This document shows positions 23,032-28,617 of a stretch of DNA of 28,617 nt, one piece after another. The notes beneath the pieces were generated by a model, which saw nothing but the letters and a program-made list of their open reading frames with translations, was not told where the DNA came from and searched no databases. Position numbers and translations under genes: made by a program. Within the stretch, counting starts at the first letter, position 1, and each line of letters starts with the position of its first letter. The stretch is from a virus, in the IMG/VR virus record IMGVR_UViG_3300021961_000460, positions 1 to 28,617 of that record; one strand, written 5' to 3'.

Positions 23032-24320
23032 GATCTGAAGAATTGGAAAAGGTGGCACTTTCGACGGTGCTTTATTATCAGGAAGTGGTGGGACAACCGA
23101 TTGAACCCGTTGATCCTGAATTGTTCACGGTTGCGGGCTTCAAGGCGGTGGCCGAAGCCATGCGGGAAGTGGGGCCCCACGCCCTTTTGATTCTGGAGAA
23201 AGTAAAGAATGACCAAGTTGCGACCCGGGCTATTTGTAATCTTGTTGGGGAGTTTGAACGGCACGCGGTTCCCGCTGGAGTATTTGAAAACAAGGTTTTG
23301 GAGCCGCTTCGAACGTATAAACGCGGGCGCGGCTTGGAACTTGCGGCGCGTGAATCGATCGCCCTTGTGCGCCAACAGGAAGTGGCCAAGGCGTCCCAAC
23401 ACCTAAAAGAACGGCTGGAAGAGGAAGACGCGAAGAACGAAGCCAAAACCGTGAAAAACGCGGTGCATGGGTCGATTGAATATCTTGATCTTTTGTCCAA
23501 ACTTTTGGGACCGGAAGAGATGGACGAAAGGATCAAAACCGGGATCGAACTAATCGACAAGACAATCAACGCTTCGATCGGGGGCGGGTTGCACGAAGGG
23601 CAGATCGCCACCATTGCAGCAAGGCCGGGCCGTGGAAAATCCACCGTCATGGCTTGGATCGTCTTTTCAATTCTCAAAAGCAACGAAGCGGAAAAGGTTG
23701 GCATTTTTTCCTTTGAAATGACGGCCCGCGACGTTTCCAAGAAATTGATCGACGCGGAGATCGGAAGGCGGGGACAGTCCACCGCGTTGGGGCCGGGATA
23801 TGCGGGCGCGGCGTCGTGTGTCATTGCGGATCTGGAAAAGACTTTTCAACGGGTTTTGATTGACGACCGAAGCGGGTTGGAAGTTTCGGAAATTATCGAA
23901 GCGGCCGAAAATATGGGAAAACAAGGGGTCCGGCTTTTCTTCGTGGACTATATCCAACGCGTGAAAGTTGGAGACGTGAACCCCGAAGCGTTGCGGGTTG
24001 CATTTGCGGAAGTGGTCGAAGCCTTGACCCTAGACGCAAAGCGGAACGGAAGGATCTGGATCCTTTTGTCTCAATTCAGCCGAAGCGCGGAAGGCCGGCC
24101 CGGGACAATGGCGGACCTAAAAGAAACGTCGGCACTCGAAGAAAACAGCTTTTTCGTTTTTGGACTTCACCGGCCTCACACGGTGGAAAATGGGGTTCAA
24201 AAGTTGGATTCAAACCGGTTGGAAATTCACGTTTTGAAAAACCGCTTCGGGGAAGTGGGTGGGGTTTATCCGTATCGGGTGAATTGGCCGGCGTGTCAAT
24301 TTGAAGCGTTGGGGAATTAA
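23028..24320 (+). CDS. DnaB-like replicative DNA helicase
   Basis: A 430-residue hexameric helicase coupled to the initiator gene by ATGA. An N-terminal helical domain (about residues 1-140) is followed by the RecA-type motor: TGIELIDKTINASIGGGLHEG, Walker A ARPGRGKST at about residues 197-205, the DnaB signature FSFEMTARDVSKK, Walker B LFFVDYIQRV, and LLSQFSRSAEGRPG with sensor residues. The end FEVHVLKNRFG-like segment (EIHVLKNRFGEVGG) carries the conserved arginine-finger region. It unwinds the phage fork. No separate primase or polymerase gene is visible, so the host enzymes probably do the synthesis. Confidence 0.93.
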   Translation: MRSEELEKVALSTVLYYQEVVGQPIEPVDPELFTVAGFKAVAEAMREVGPHALLILEKVKNDQVATRAICNLVGEFERHAVPAGVFENKVLEPLRTYKRGRGLELAARESIALVRQQEVAKASQHLKERLEEEDAKNEAKTVKNAVHGSIEYLDLLSKLLGPEEMDERIKTGIELIDKTINASIGGGLHEGQIATIAARPGRGKSTVMAWIVFSILKSNEAEKVGIFSFEMTARDVSKKLIDAEIGRRGQSTALGPGYAGAASCVIADLEKTFQRVLIDDRSGLEVSEIIEAAENMGKQGVRLFFVDYIQRVKVGDVNPEALRVAFAEVVEALTLDAKRNGRIWILLSQFSRSAEGRPGTMADLKETSALEENSFFVFGLHRPHTVENGVQKLDSNRLEIHVLKNRFGEVGGVYPYRVNWPACQFEALGN

Positions 24321-25037
24321 ATGATCAAGCCTTACGAATGCATCCTTGGCGATTGCCTTGAAGTCATGGCCGACATTCCAACCGATTCAGTGGATGCGGT
24401 TTTGACGGATCCGCCGTATGGAACGGCGTCCGAATCCAAGGTTGTGAAGTTAGAAACGTTCGATCACGCGTGGGATCGGTCGCTTCCTTTGGAATATCTT
24501 GAAGAATGCGCCCGGGTTTTGAAGCCGGGCGGATCATTGGTGACTTTCACCGACACCAAACGGGTGGAAACCGTTTGGAACTTTCTGGAATCGGTTGGGT
24601 TGAATCCATTGCAAACGTTCTACTGGGTGAAGACAAACCCACCACCCCAGCCGCGCAAGAACTTCCAAAGCGCGGTGGAATCCGCGATCTTCGCTCGCAA
24701 GCCGGGGAAGGTTTTGTTTTGGGGCGGCGGTGGTGCTTCGGCAAACGTGATCAGTTCTTCGATTGCAATGGGTGGGGATAGGACAGCGCACCCAACCCAA
24801 AAACACGTGGCTCCAATGAAATATTTGATGGAGTTGGTTTGTCCACCCGGCGGGATTGTTCTGGACCCGTTTGGCGGTTCAGGAACGACGGGGGTGGCCG
24901 GGCTTTTGACGGGCCGGCGGGTGCTATTGATTGAAAAGGATCCGGAATATCACCGGATCGCGCTTGATAGGCTTGTTGCTTGGGAGCGTTCGGACATGGT
25001 GCGGCAAATGTCGCTTTTTGGGGAGGCTTATGAATGA
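24321..25037 (+). CDS. DNA methyltransferase, DPPY type (N6-adenine or N4-cytosine)
   Basis: A 238-residue amino-methyltransferase beginning directly after the helicase stop. The catalytic motif DPPYGT is at residues 30-35, and the AdoMet-binding motif DPFGGSGTT is at 182-190, followed by LIEKDPEYHRIALDRL. This order (catalytic first, AdoMet later) is the beta class. The short central part (residues 60-170) would hold target recognition, including PTQKHVAPMKYLM. No restriction enzyme is adjacent, so it is a solitary phage modifier that may protect DNA from host restriction. The recognised sequence is not readable from the protein. Confidence 0.92.
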   Translation: MIKPYECILGDCLEVMADIPTDSVDAVLTDPPYGTASESKVVKLETFDHAWDRSLPLEYLEECARVLKPGGSLVTFTDTKRVETVWNFLESVGLNPLQTFYWVKTNPPPQPRKNFQSAVESAIFARKPGKVLFWGGGGASANVISSSIAMGGDRTAHPTQKHVAPMKYLMELVCPPGGIVLDPFGGSGTTGVAGLLTGRRVLLIEKDPEYHRIALDRLVAWERSDMVRQMSLFGEAYE

Positions 25038-25818
25038 GTTGGCTTTATTCGCGGGGGCTGGTGGCGGAATTCTTGGGGGGAAACTGCTTGGATGGCGGAC
25101 AGTGTGCGCCGTTGAGCGGGACGAATACGCCGCAAGCGTACTTATACAACGACAAAACGATGGACACTTGGAACCCTTCCCGGTTTGGTGTGACGTGCGA
25201 ACTTTTGACGGAAAGCCTTGGCGTGGAATTGTTGACGTGGTTTCGGGCGGGTTTCCTTGTCAGGACATCAGCAGCGCGGGAAAAGGGGCCGGAATTGAAG
25301 GAGAAAAATCCTCAATGTGGGTGGAGATGGCACGAATCATCGGTGAAGTACGACCCAAGTACGTTTTCGTGGAAAACTCGCCAATGCTCACTGGCCGGGG
25401 GCTTGGTCGAGTTCTCGGGGACTTGGCCGCGCTGGGGTACGATGCGGAATGGGGAGTCGTGGGAGCGCATCATGCCGGCGGACCTCACAAACGGGACAGG
25501 ATCTGGATCGTTGCTTGCGACTCCGACAGCGACGGCAAACCAACTCAGTCCCTCAATGATGAAGCATTCGGGGTGCCGAAATTGGCTTCCGACTCCAACC
25601 GCGCACAACTCGAAAGAAGCGGCTTGCCCAGCAGAATTCAAAAGGAAAACGATCACTTTGGCCGCAACAGTTGGTGGAAAATTGAACCCGGGATGGGTCG
25701 AGTGGCTAATGGGGTGGCCCGTCGGGTGGACCGATTGCGAGCCATTGGCAATGGACAAGTTCCGGGAGTGGCGGCAATCGCATTTGAAATCCTAAGAGAA
25801 AGACTGGAGGAACGATGA
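25030..25818 (+). CDS. C5-cytosine DNA methyltransferase
   Basis: The ATG at 25030 overlaps the upstream methyltransferase by eight bases and gives 262 residues. Motifs: I at residues 4-13 (LALFAGAGGG), IV with the catalytic cysteine at residue 77 (SGGFPCQDIS), VI with VEN at 114-116, VIII-like HKRDRIWIVA, and a final IX/X block RLRAIGNGQVPGVAA. The target recognition part is short (about 70 residues). Only three bases separate the GGGGAGG ribosome site from this ATG. The whole gene is overlapped in the +1 frame by another long reading frame starting at 25034. It methylates cytosine at carbon 5, with unknown target. Confidence 0.93.
   Translation: MNELALFAGAGGGILGGKLLGWRTVCAVERDEYAASVLIQRQNDGHLEPFPVWCDVRTFDGKPWRGIVDVVSGGFPCQDISSAGKGAGIEGEKSSMWVEMARIIGEVRPKYVFVENSPMLTGRGLGRVLGDLAALGYDAEWGVVGAHHAGGPHKRDRIWIVACDSDSDGKPTQSLNDEAFGVPKLASDSNRAQLERSGLPSRIQKENDHFGRNSWWKIEPGMGRVANGVARRVDRLRAIGNGQVPGVAAIAFEILRERLEER
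25034..25795 (+). CDS. Overprinted protein nested out of frame in the C5-methyltransferase gene
   Basis: A 253-codon frame, +1 to the methyltransferase, starting MSWLYSRGLVAEF at an ATG that overlaps the upstream stop as ATGA, the standard coupling here. GGGGAGG is seven bases upstream, better spaced than for the 25030 start. It contains YDPSTFSWKTR, FSGTWPRWGTMRNG, two TPTA motifs (LLATPTATAN, WLPTPTAHNSKE) and LNPGWVEWLMGWPVGWT. I recall annotated phage proteins with just these motifs (MSWLYSQ starts, TWPRWG, LNP..VEWLMG.P.GWT), so this may be a real protein family. Its function is unknown to me. It could also be a conserved out-of-frame shadow of methyltransferase motifs. Confidence 0.5.
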   Translation: MSWLYSRGLVAEFLGGNCLDGGQCAPLSGTNTPQAYLYNDKTMDTWNPSRFGVTCELLTESLGVELLTWFRAGFLVRTSAAREKGPELKEKNPQCGWRWHESSVKYDPSTFSWKTRQCSLAGGLVEFSGTWPRWGTMRNGESWERIMPADLTNGTGSGSLLATPTATANQLSPSMMKHSGCRNWLPTPTAHNSKEAACPAEFKRKTITLAATVGGKLNPGWVEWLMGWPVGWTDCEPLAMDKFREWRQSHLKS

Positions 25819-26054
25819 GCATTACCAGTTTCAAGCATTGCAAACAGAGTCATTACACAGGACACCTTGATACAGACGAGTGCCCTTGGTGCATTGTGAA
25901 TTTTTTGATTCCGTACGCTGAAGGCGTAGTTTCATTTGAAGTAGCTAGTCTTACAAATGACCATCCTGACTCGATGGAGTTGGTTAAAAATATCGAAAAG
26001 CTCGAACGTGCGATTGAATTTATTAAGTCACTGCGAATGTTGAAGGAGTTTTGA
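25815..26054 (+). CDS. Small protein with Cys/His zinc-ribbon-like cluster, low-GC block
   Basis: A 79-residue protein starting in an ATGA overlap with the C5-methyltransferase. Near the N-terminus HCKQSHYTGHLDTDECPWC carries two Cys/His groups that could bind zinc. The rest is acidic and helical (ELVKNIEKLERAIEFIKSL). Base composition is clearly lower in GC than the surroundings (21 of 60 bases in 25981-26040). I do not recognise a family. It is the first of three small genes that look like a later insertion. Confidence 0.65.
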   Translation: MSITSFKHCKQSHYTGHLDTDECPWCIVNFLIPYAEGVVSFEVASLTNDHPDSMELVKNIEKLERAIEFIKSLRMLKEF

Positions 26055-26055
26055 T

Positions 26056-26256
26056 TTGAAGATTACCAGTGTGACAGATGATGAGTTGTATTCAGTCATG
26101 CGGCCATTCGTGCGAGTAATTGGAGATCATCGAGAATTTGAAGTTGGTGTCGAGGAAGGCGATTTGTTGGAGATGGGTCGAGAGCTTGAGAAGCTATTTG
26201 TTGAGAAGATTTTAGAACCAGCATTAAAGGGTCAGGTGGAAAAAGATGACTATTGA
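26056..26256 (+). CDS. Small acidic protein, low-GC block
   Basis: A 66-residue protein with a TTG start eight bases after AAGGAG, which makes this start convincing despite the rare codon. The product is acidic and helical (EEGDLLEMGRELEKLFVEKI) with no motif I recognise. It begins one base after the preceding stop and overlaps the next gene by 11 bases, so the three small genes are probably translated in series. Confidence 0.6.
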   Translation: MKITSVTDDELYSVMRPFVRVIGDHREFEVGVEEGDLLEMGRELEKLFVEKILEPALKGQVEKDDY

Positions 26257-26524
26257 GCCAAAAAGCTACCTTGAGAAGAAGGGTCTACACGCATTTTTGG
26301 ATTTTGAAAATTCGGCGCTTGACGTTGAGGATGCCGTGATTTCTTTCGGAAATTGGGATCGGGTCAATTTGAAATGGAATCAAGCGTATTTGACAAGCAA
26401 TGAGACAAAAGCGCTTTGTTTGTCGATGGTTACATATTTCAAGGCGTATGACCCAGAGTTTGCCGCGCAGCTAGAAGGCGTTTTTTCTAAAACCAGCATA
26501 AAAAATGGAGGTTTCAAGAGATGA
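26246..26524 (+). CDS. Small unknown protein, low-GC block
   Basis: A 92-residue protein with an ATG inside the preceding gene's end. It has an acidic N-terminal half (FLDFENSALDVEDAVISFG) and a helical second half (ETKALCLSMVTYFKAYDPEF). I do not recognise the family. It ends in an ATGA overlap with the next, GC-rich gene, which marks the right edge of the compositionally different block. The AAAAAGATG context gives it only a modest ribosome site, so coupling to the upstream gene is likely. Confidence 0.6.
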   Translation: MTIEPKSYLEKKGLHAFLDFENSALDVEDAVISFGNWDRVNLKWNQAYLTSNETKALCLSMVTYFKAYDPEFAAQLEGVFSKTSIKNGGFKR

Positions 26525-26775
26525 TGTTTCGTTTCTTCGTTGACGGGAAAACAATGGACACGATCGCGGATCGGGTTTTTGCTTTGGGCGGTTCGATTCC
26601 GGCGACTTGGTGCGCCAGTGTTCCACGGGATGCGGTGGAACAGTTCACCGCTTGGATCGATCACTTAGGGGTTGAATATGAAAAAACAAGGTTGGAAACG
26701 CAAGAGATCAAAGATCCGCTTGGGTTGGTTGCTTCTCACGTCCGGTTGGCCACTTTTGGCCGTGGTTGGCTTTAG
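26521..26775 (+). CDS. Small unknown protein
   Basis: An 84-residue protein whose ATG overlaps the preceding stop; a second ATG at 26524 is also possible, and GGAGG lies close upstream. It combines a beta start (FRFFVDGKTMD), a helix (AVEQFTAWIDHLGVEYEK) and a basic, hydrophobic end. Composition and GATC density are back to the genome norm. I do not recognise it. It precedes the RuvC-like resolvase by 18 bases. Confidence 0.6.
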   Translation: MMFRFFVDGKTMDTIADRVFALGGSIPATWCASVPRDAVEQFTAWIDHLGVEYEKTRLETQEIKDPLGLVASHVRLATFGRGWL

Positions 26776-26793
26776 CGGTTTGGGGGTGGTGGT

Positions 26794-27279
26794 TTGCTTT
26801 ATTTTGGAATTGATCCGGGGTTGGATGGTTGCCTAGTTGTTCTCGACTTTCGCGGACGGTTGGTGGGGGTTCACAATCTTCCAACGGTGAAACTTGGAAC
26901 CAAGCGCGAGTTTTTGATCTCGGACTTCGCCCGGGTTGTGCGGCGGTACGTTCAGGAAGTGGAGCCGGAAAACATCCGGGCAACCGTTGAGCAGCACACC
27001 CCGATGCCGAAACAGGGGATTTCGAGTCAATGCAAAGGGGCCGGAATCGTCGGGGCCGTTTGTGGAGTCTTGGCCGGGTGCGGCATTAGTTTCCAAAAGG
27101 TTCATCCGCGCACTTGGACAAAGGTGATGCGCGACGCGCCCGGGAAAGACAAGAAAGGCCGATCGGTTTTTGTGGCTTCGAACCGTTGGCCGGATCTGGA
27201 ACTCAAAGGGGCGAAGGCGCACAACGTCGCGGATGCGGCCTTGATTGCGGAATGGGGGCGTCAGCAGTGGGACGAATGA
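26794..27279 (+). CDS. RuvC-like Holliday junction resolvase
   Basis: A 161-residue RNase H-fold nuclease with a TTG start after GGGGGTGG. The pattern is GIDPGLDG with Asp7, an acidic VEQHTPMP after the third strand, and a C-terminal AHNVADAALIAEW with the paired Asp residues typical of RuvC and related phage or poxvirus resolvases. The central KGAGIVGAVCG helix also matches. It would cut four-way junctions left by Sak4/YqaJ recombination and clear branched DNA before packaging. A role limited to crossover-junction cutting is inferred from the family. Confidence 0.85.
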   Translation: MLYFGIDPGLDGCLVVLDFRGRLVGVHNLPTVKLGTKREFLISDFARVVRRYVQEVEPENIRATVEQHTPMPKQGISSQCKGAGIVGAVCGVLAGCGISFQKVHPRTWTKVMRDAPGKDKKGRSVFVASNRWPDLELKGAKAHNVADAALIAEWGRQQWDE

Positions 27280-27431
27280 GACAATACCAAGAACAAGACG
27301 AAACCGAAGGGTTCACGCTTTTTGATCGTTTCGTTTGGTGGTTTGCTTTATGGTTGGACACGAATGGGTTGATCAAATTGGAACGCCGCGGCGTTCAGAT
27401 TCGTGGAGGATGGAACAGTGGAAGCGATTGA
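27276..27431 (+). CDS. Small unknown protein, aromatic-rich
   Basis: A 51-residue frame starting in an ATGA overlap with the resolvase gene. The middle is hydrophobic and aromatic (FDRFVWWFALWLDTNG), flanked by an acidic start and a basic end, so it may sit on a membrane surface. No family is recognised. Its end overlaps the next small gene by 14 bases. The tight coupling supports it as real, but short length keeps the call modest. Confidence 0.5.
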   Translation: MRQYQEQDETEGFTLFDRFVWWFALWLDTNGLIKLERRGVQIRGGWNSGSD

Positions 27432-27573
27432 TCTTGGATACACTGAAGCCTTTGGCCTTGGTTTCGTGGCGGGCATGTCCTTTGCTTTTGCCATTTTGAA
27501 GAAGTTGATGGATGCGAACCTGAAAAAGAAGGTTGAAAAACTGCAAGAGGAGTTGGGAACCAATGCCGGTTGA
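27418..27573 (+). CDS. Small membrane protein with C-terminal coiled helix
   Basis: A 51-residue frame with a GTG start seven bases after GGAGGA. It begins MEAIDLGYTEAFGLGF, followed by a hydrophobic stretch (GLGFVAGMSFAFAILKKL, about residues 13-30), then a Lys/Glu helix (KKKVEKLQEELG). One membrane helix with a cytoplasmic coiled part is the likely form. It overlaps both neighbours slightly, as genes here do. Function is unknown; an accessory membrane factor would be a guess. Confidence 0.5.
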   Translation: MEAIDLGYTEAFGLGFVAGMSFAFAILKKLMDANLKKKVEKLQEELGTNAG

Positions 27574-28057
27574 ACGTTGCACACGAGACGGCCGCCGCGG
27601 TTGGCGTTGGGGGTCGCGTGGCTTTTGTCACGTTGGAACGTTCGCAAAGGAACAAGCCGAAGCGGACGGGGATCCGTATTCCGAGATCAACCTTGTCCCA
27701 CCGCGTGACGTTCGCGAGGCGGCGGCCCTTGGGCTGGAACTTCGCCGGAAGTTTGGGCGCGGTGGATTGTCCAGCCGTGAGGCCGGGGAAGAAGGGATCC
27801 GATCCGGGGTGGTCCGGGCTTCGACGTTGGAACGCGGCTTGAGACTTCAACCCGAAACGATCCGGGCCATGGTTGCTTATTTTTCAAGACACGAAAAGGA
27901 CAGCGAAGCGGCCGGGAGTCGCTCCAGAGGGTTCTGGGGTGACAACTCCAATCCATCGGCGGGCTGGATTGCGTGGCTTTTATGGGGTGGGGACCCGGGA
28001 AGGGCTTGGGCTTTGGAACGTCTCGCGGAAATTGAAGCGGTGGAGGCGGAACGGTGA
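27563..28057 (+). CDS. Conserved phage protein with C-terminal SAGWIAWLLWGGDPG motif
   Basis: The ATG at 27563 with AGGAG nine bases upstream gives 164 residues. The start VERCTRDGRRGWRWGSRG has a Cys-x-Gly-Trp pattern. The middle has NLVPPRDVREAAALGLELRR and a Gly-rich loop. The end has LQPETIRAMVAYFSRHEKD and PSAGWIAWLLWGGDPGRAW. I recall this last region as a recurring module in phage genomes, sometimes fused to head proteins, without a settled function. It lies next to the RHH-nuclease gene near the packaging end, so a packaging or head role is possible but unproven. Confidence 0.65.
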   Translation: MPVERCTRDGRRGWRWGSRGFCHVGTFAKEQAEADGDPYSEINLVPPRDVREAAALGLELRRKFGRGGLSSREAGEEGIRSGVVRASTLERGLRLQPETIRAMVAYFSRHEKDSEAAGSRSRGFWGDNSNPSAGWIAWLLWGGDPGRAWALERLAEIEAVEAER

Positions 28058-28554
28058 AAGTTTTGAACTTCCGAGTTTCCGATCAAGTGCGCGAAGCGTT
28101 GGATCGGTTGGTTGATCAAGTTGCCGAATCAGGCGGAGAAATGAGTTTTTCCGAAGTGGCGCGACTTGCGATGGCCGAAGGGTTGGAATCCCTGAAGTTG
28201 AAAACCGCCGGGACGAATCACCACAAGGGCATCCGGTTTGAACGTTGGGTTCTAAAGCAGTTACGCGAAGCCTTGCCGGACTTTGAATTTGAACACTTGC
28301 GGGCCGAACAAGGCCGGAAGAATCCGGATATTTTGGGGCCGTTCTTCGCCTACGAATGCAAGACGGGGAAACGGCCTTCCACGCGTCAAGCGTTGGATCA
28401 GATAATGGAAAGCGATCGCGAGGGCCGGATGCCGGTTGCCGTGATTCGTGACGACGGCGGGGAAGCGTTTGTAGTGCTACCTTTGCCGGCTTTTTTGAAA
28501 TTGTTGAAAGCGTTTGGAGTTTTGGCGGGCTTCGTCCGGGAGGCGAACAAGTGA
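28054..28554 (+). CDS. Ribbon-helix-helix domain fused to a PD-(D/E)XK nuclease-like domain
   Basis: A 166-residue protein with a GTG start in a GTGA overlap. Residues 1-48 resemble a ribbon-helix-helix DNA-binding unit: strand VLNFRVSD, helix REALDRLVDQV, helix SFSEVARLAMAEGLE. Residues 58-150 carry the pieces of a PD-(D/E)XK nuclease: Glu63 in FERWV, Pro91-Asp92, and Glu101-Cys-Lys103 (YECKTGK), then the strand VAVIRDD. It is the last gene before the GC-rich end that probably joins the terminase genes, so it may nick or cut near the packaging site or in recombination. The function is inferred from motifs. Confidence 0.65.
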   Translation: MKVLNFRVSDQVREALDRLVDQVAESGGEMSFSEVARLAMAEGLESLKLKTAGTNHHKGIRFERWVLKQLREALPDFEFEHLRAEQGRKNPDILGPFFAYECKTGKRPSTRQALDQIMESDREGRMPVAVIRDDGGEAFVVLPLPAFLKLLKAFGVLAGFVREANK

Positions 28555-28575
28555 AACGTTGCGAAGGAAGGAACA

Positions 28576-28612
28576 CCCCCCCCATTGTGGCGCGGGGGGG
28601 ACCCCGCGCAAT
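28576..28612. other. GC-rich hairpin region, possible packaging (cos-like) site
   Basis: A run of eight C (28576-28583) is followed by the stem GCGCGGGG (28590-28597) / CCCCGCGC (28602-28609) with loop GGGA, and a run of seven G inside it. It lies in the short non-coding stretch between the last gene and, if the molecule is circular, the small terminase gene. Confidence 0.35.
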
Positions 28613-28617
28613 CCTAC
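28611..28617 (+). repeat. Terminal 7-bp direct repeat, right copy (ATCCTAC)
   Basis: The last seven bases equal the first seven bases of the window. This could be an assembly overlap of a circular genome, a filled-in cohesive end, or chance (about 1 in 16,000 for a given pair of ends). Confidence 0.4.

Noticed and set aside
22527-23402. A 291-codon open frame on the minus strand across the replication genes
   Set aside because: Antisense to two well-supported genes, with low-complexity Phe/Arg/Gly-rich content and no recognisable motif; this genome's codon bias leaves the antisense strand open in places.
23078-23824. A 248-codon minus-strand frame opposite the helicase gene
   Set aside because: Ser-rich shadow sequence with no domain; the helicase on the plus strand explains the region.

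Overview
The window looks like a complete or nearly complete genome (about 28.6 kb) of a double-stranded DNA tailed phage with a long non-contractile (siphovirus-like) tail. There is a full head-to-tail module with a tape measure protein and no sheath gene. A lipobox lipoprotein next to an amidase endolysin suggests a Gram-negative host. I cannot name the host genus. I see no integrase, tRNA, rRNA, CRISPR array or insertion sequence.

Layout. (1) 46-17124, plus strand: late genes in the classic order. These are a small-terminase candidate, large terminase, portal, an unknown head gene, scaffold-like protein, an unknown gene, major capsid, connector, tail completion, tail tube, two overlapping tail-chaperone frames, tape measure, and four tail-tip or receptor-binding genes. 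Many neighbours are coupled by ATGA overlaps. (2) 17136-18635: lysis cassette with PG-binding/Amidase_2 endolysin, a one-helix holin candidate and a lipoprotein. (3) 18632-18982, minus strand: one small beta-rich gene of unknown role. (4) 19053-20475, plus strand: a promoter overlapping palindromes, then an unknown gene, a minimal ATP-dependent ligase and an HTH regulator. (5) 20606-22277, minus strand: Sak4-like ATPase and YqaJ-like exonuclease, a recombination pair ending in an intrinsic terminator. (6) 22316-28554, plus strand: Cro-like HTH protein, replication protein carrying a probable origin inside its gene, DnaB-like helicase, a DPPY methyltransferase, a C5-cytosine methyltransferase overprinted by a second long reading frame, a small low-GC block, a RuvC-like resolvase, small genes, and an RHH plus PD-(D/E)XK protein beside the GC-rich end that probably adjoins the terminase genes in the circular form.

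How it fits together: helicase, iteron-bearing replication protein, ligase, Sak4/YqaJ and RuvC-like resolvase would replicate, recombine and resolve phage DNA. Two solitary methyltransferases would modify it, and the terminase would package it from a site near the contig ends. Two small HTH proteins and two palindromic control regions (19053-19104 and 22280-22313) probably set the timing.

Most unusual features: the double-coded methyltransferase locus (25030-25818); four 11-bp iterons framed by an inverted repeat inside a coding region (22798-22856); a symmetric pair of opposed promoters with apparently leaderless genes on both sides (22277-22318); and a likely frameshift in the tail chaperone gene whose direction would be +1 or -2 rather than the common -1.
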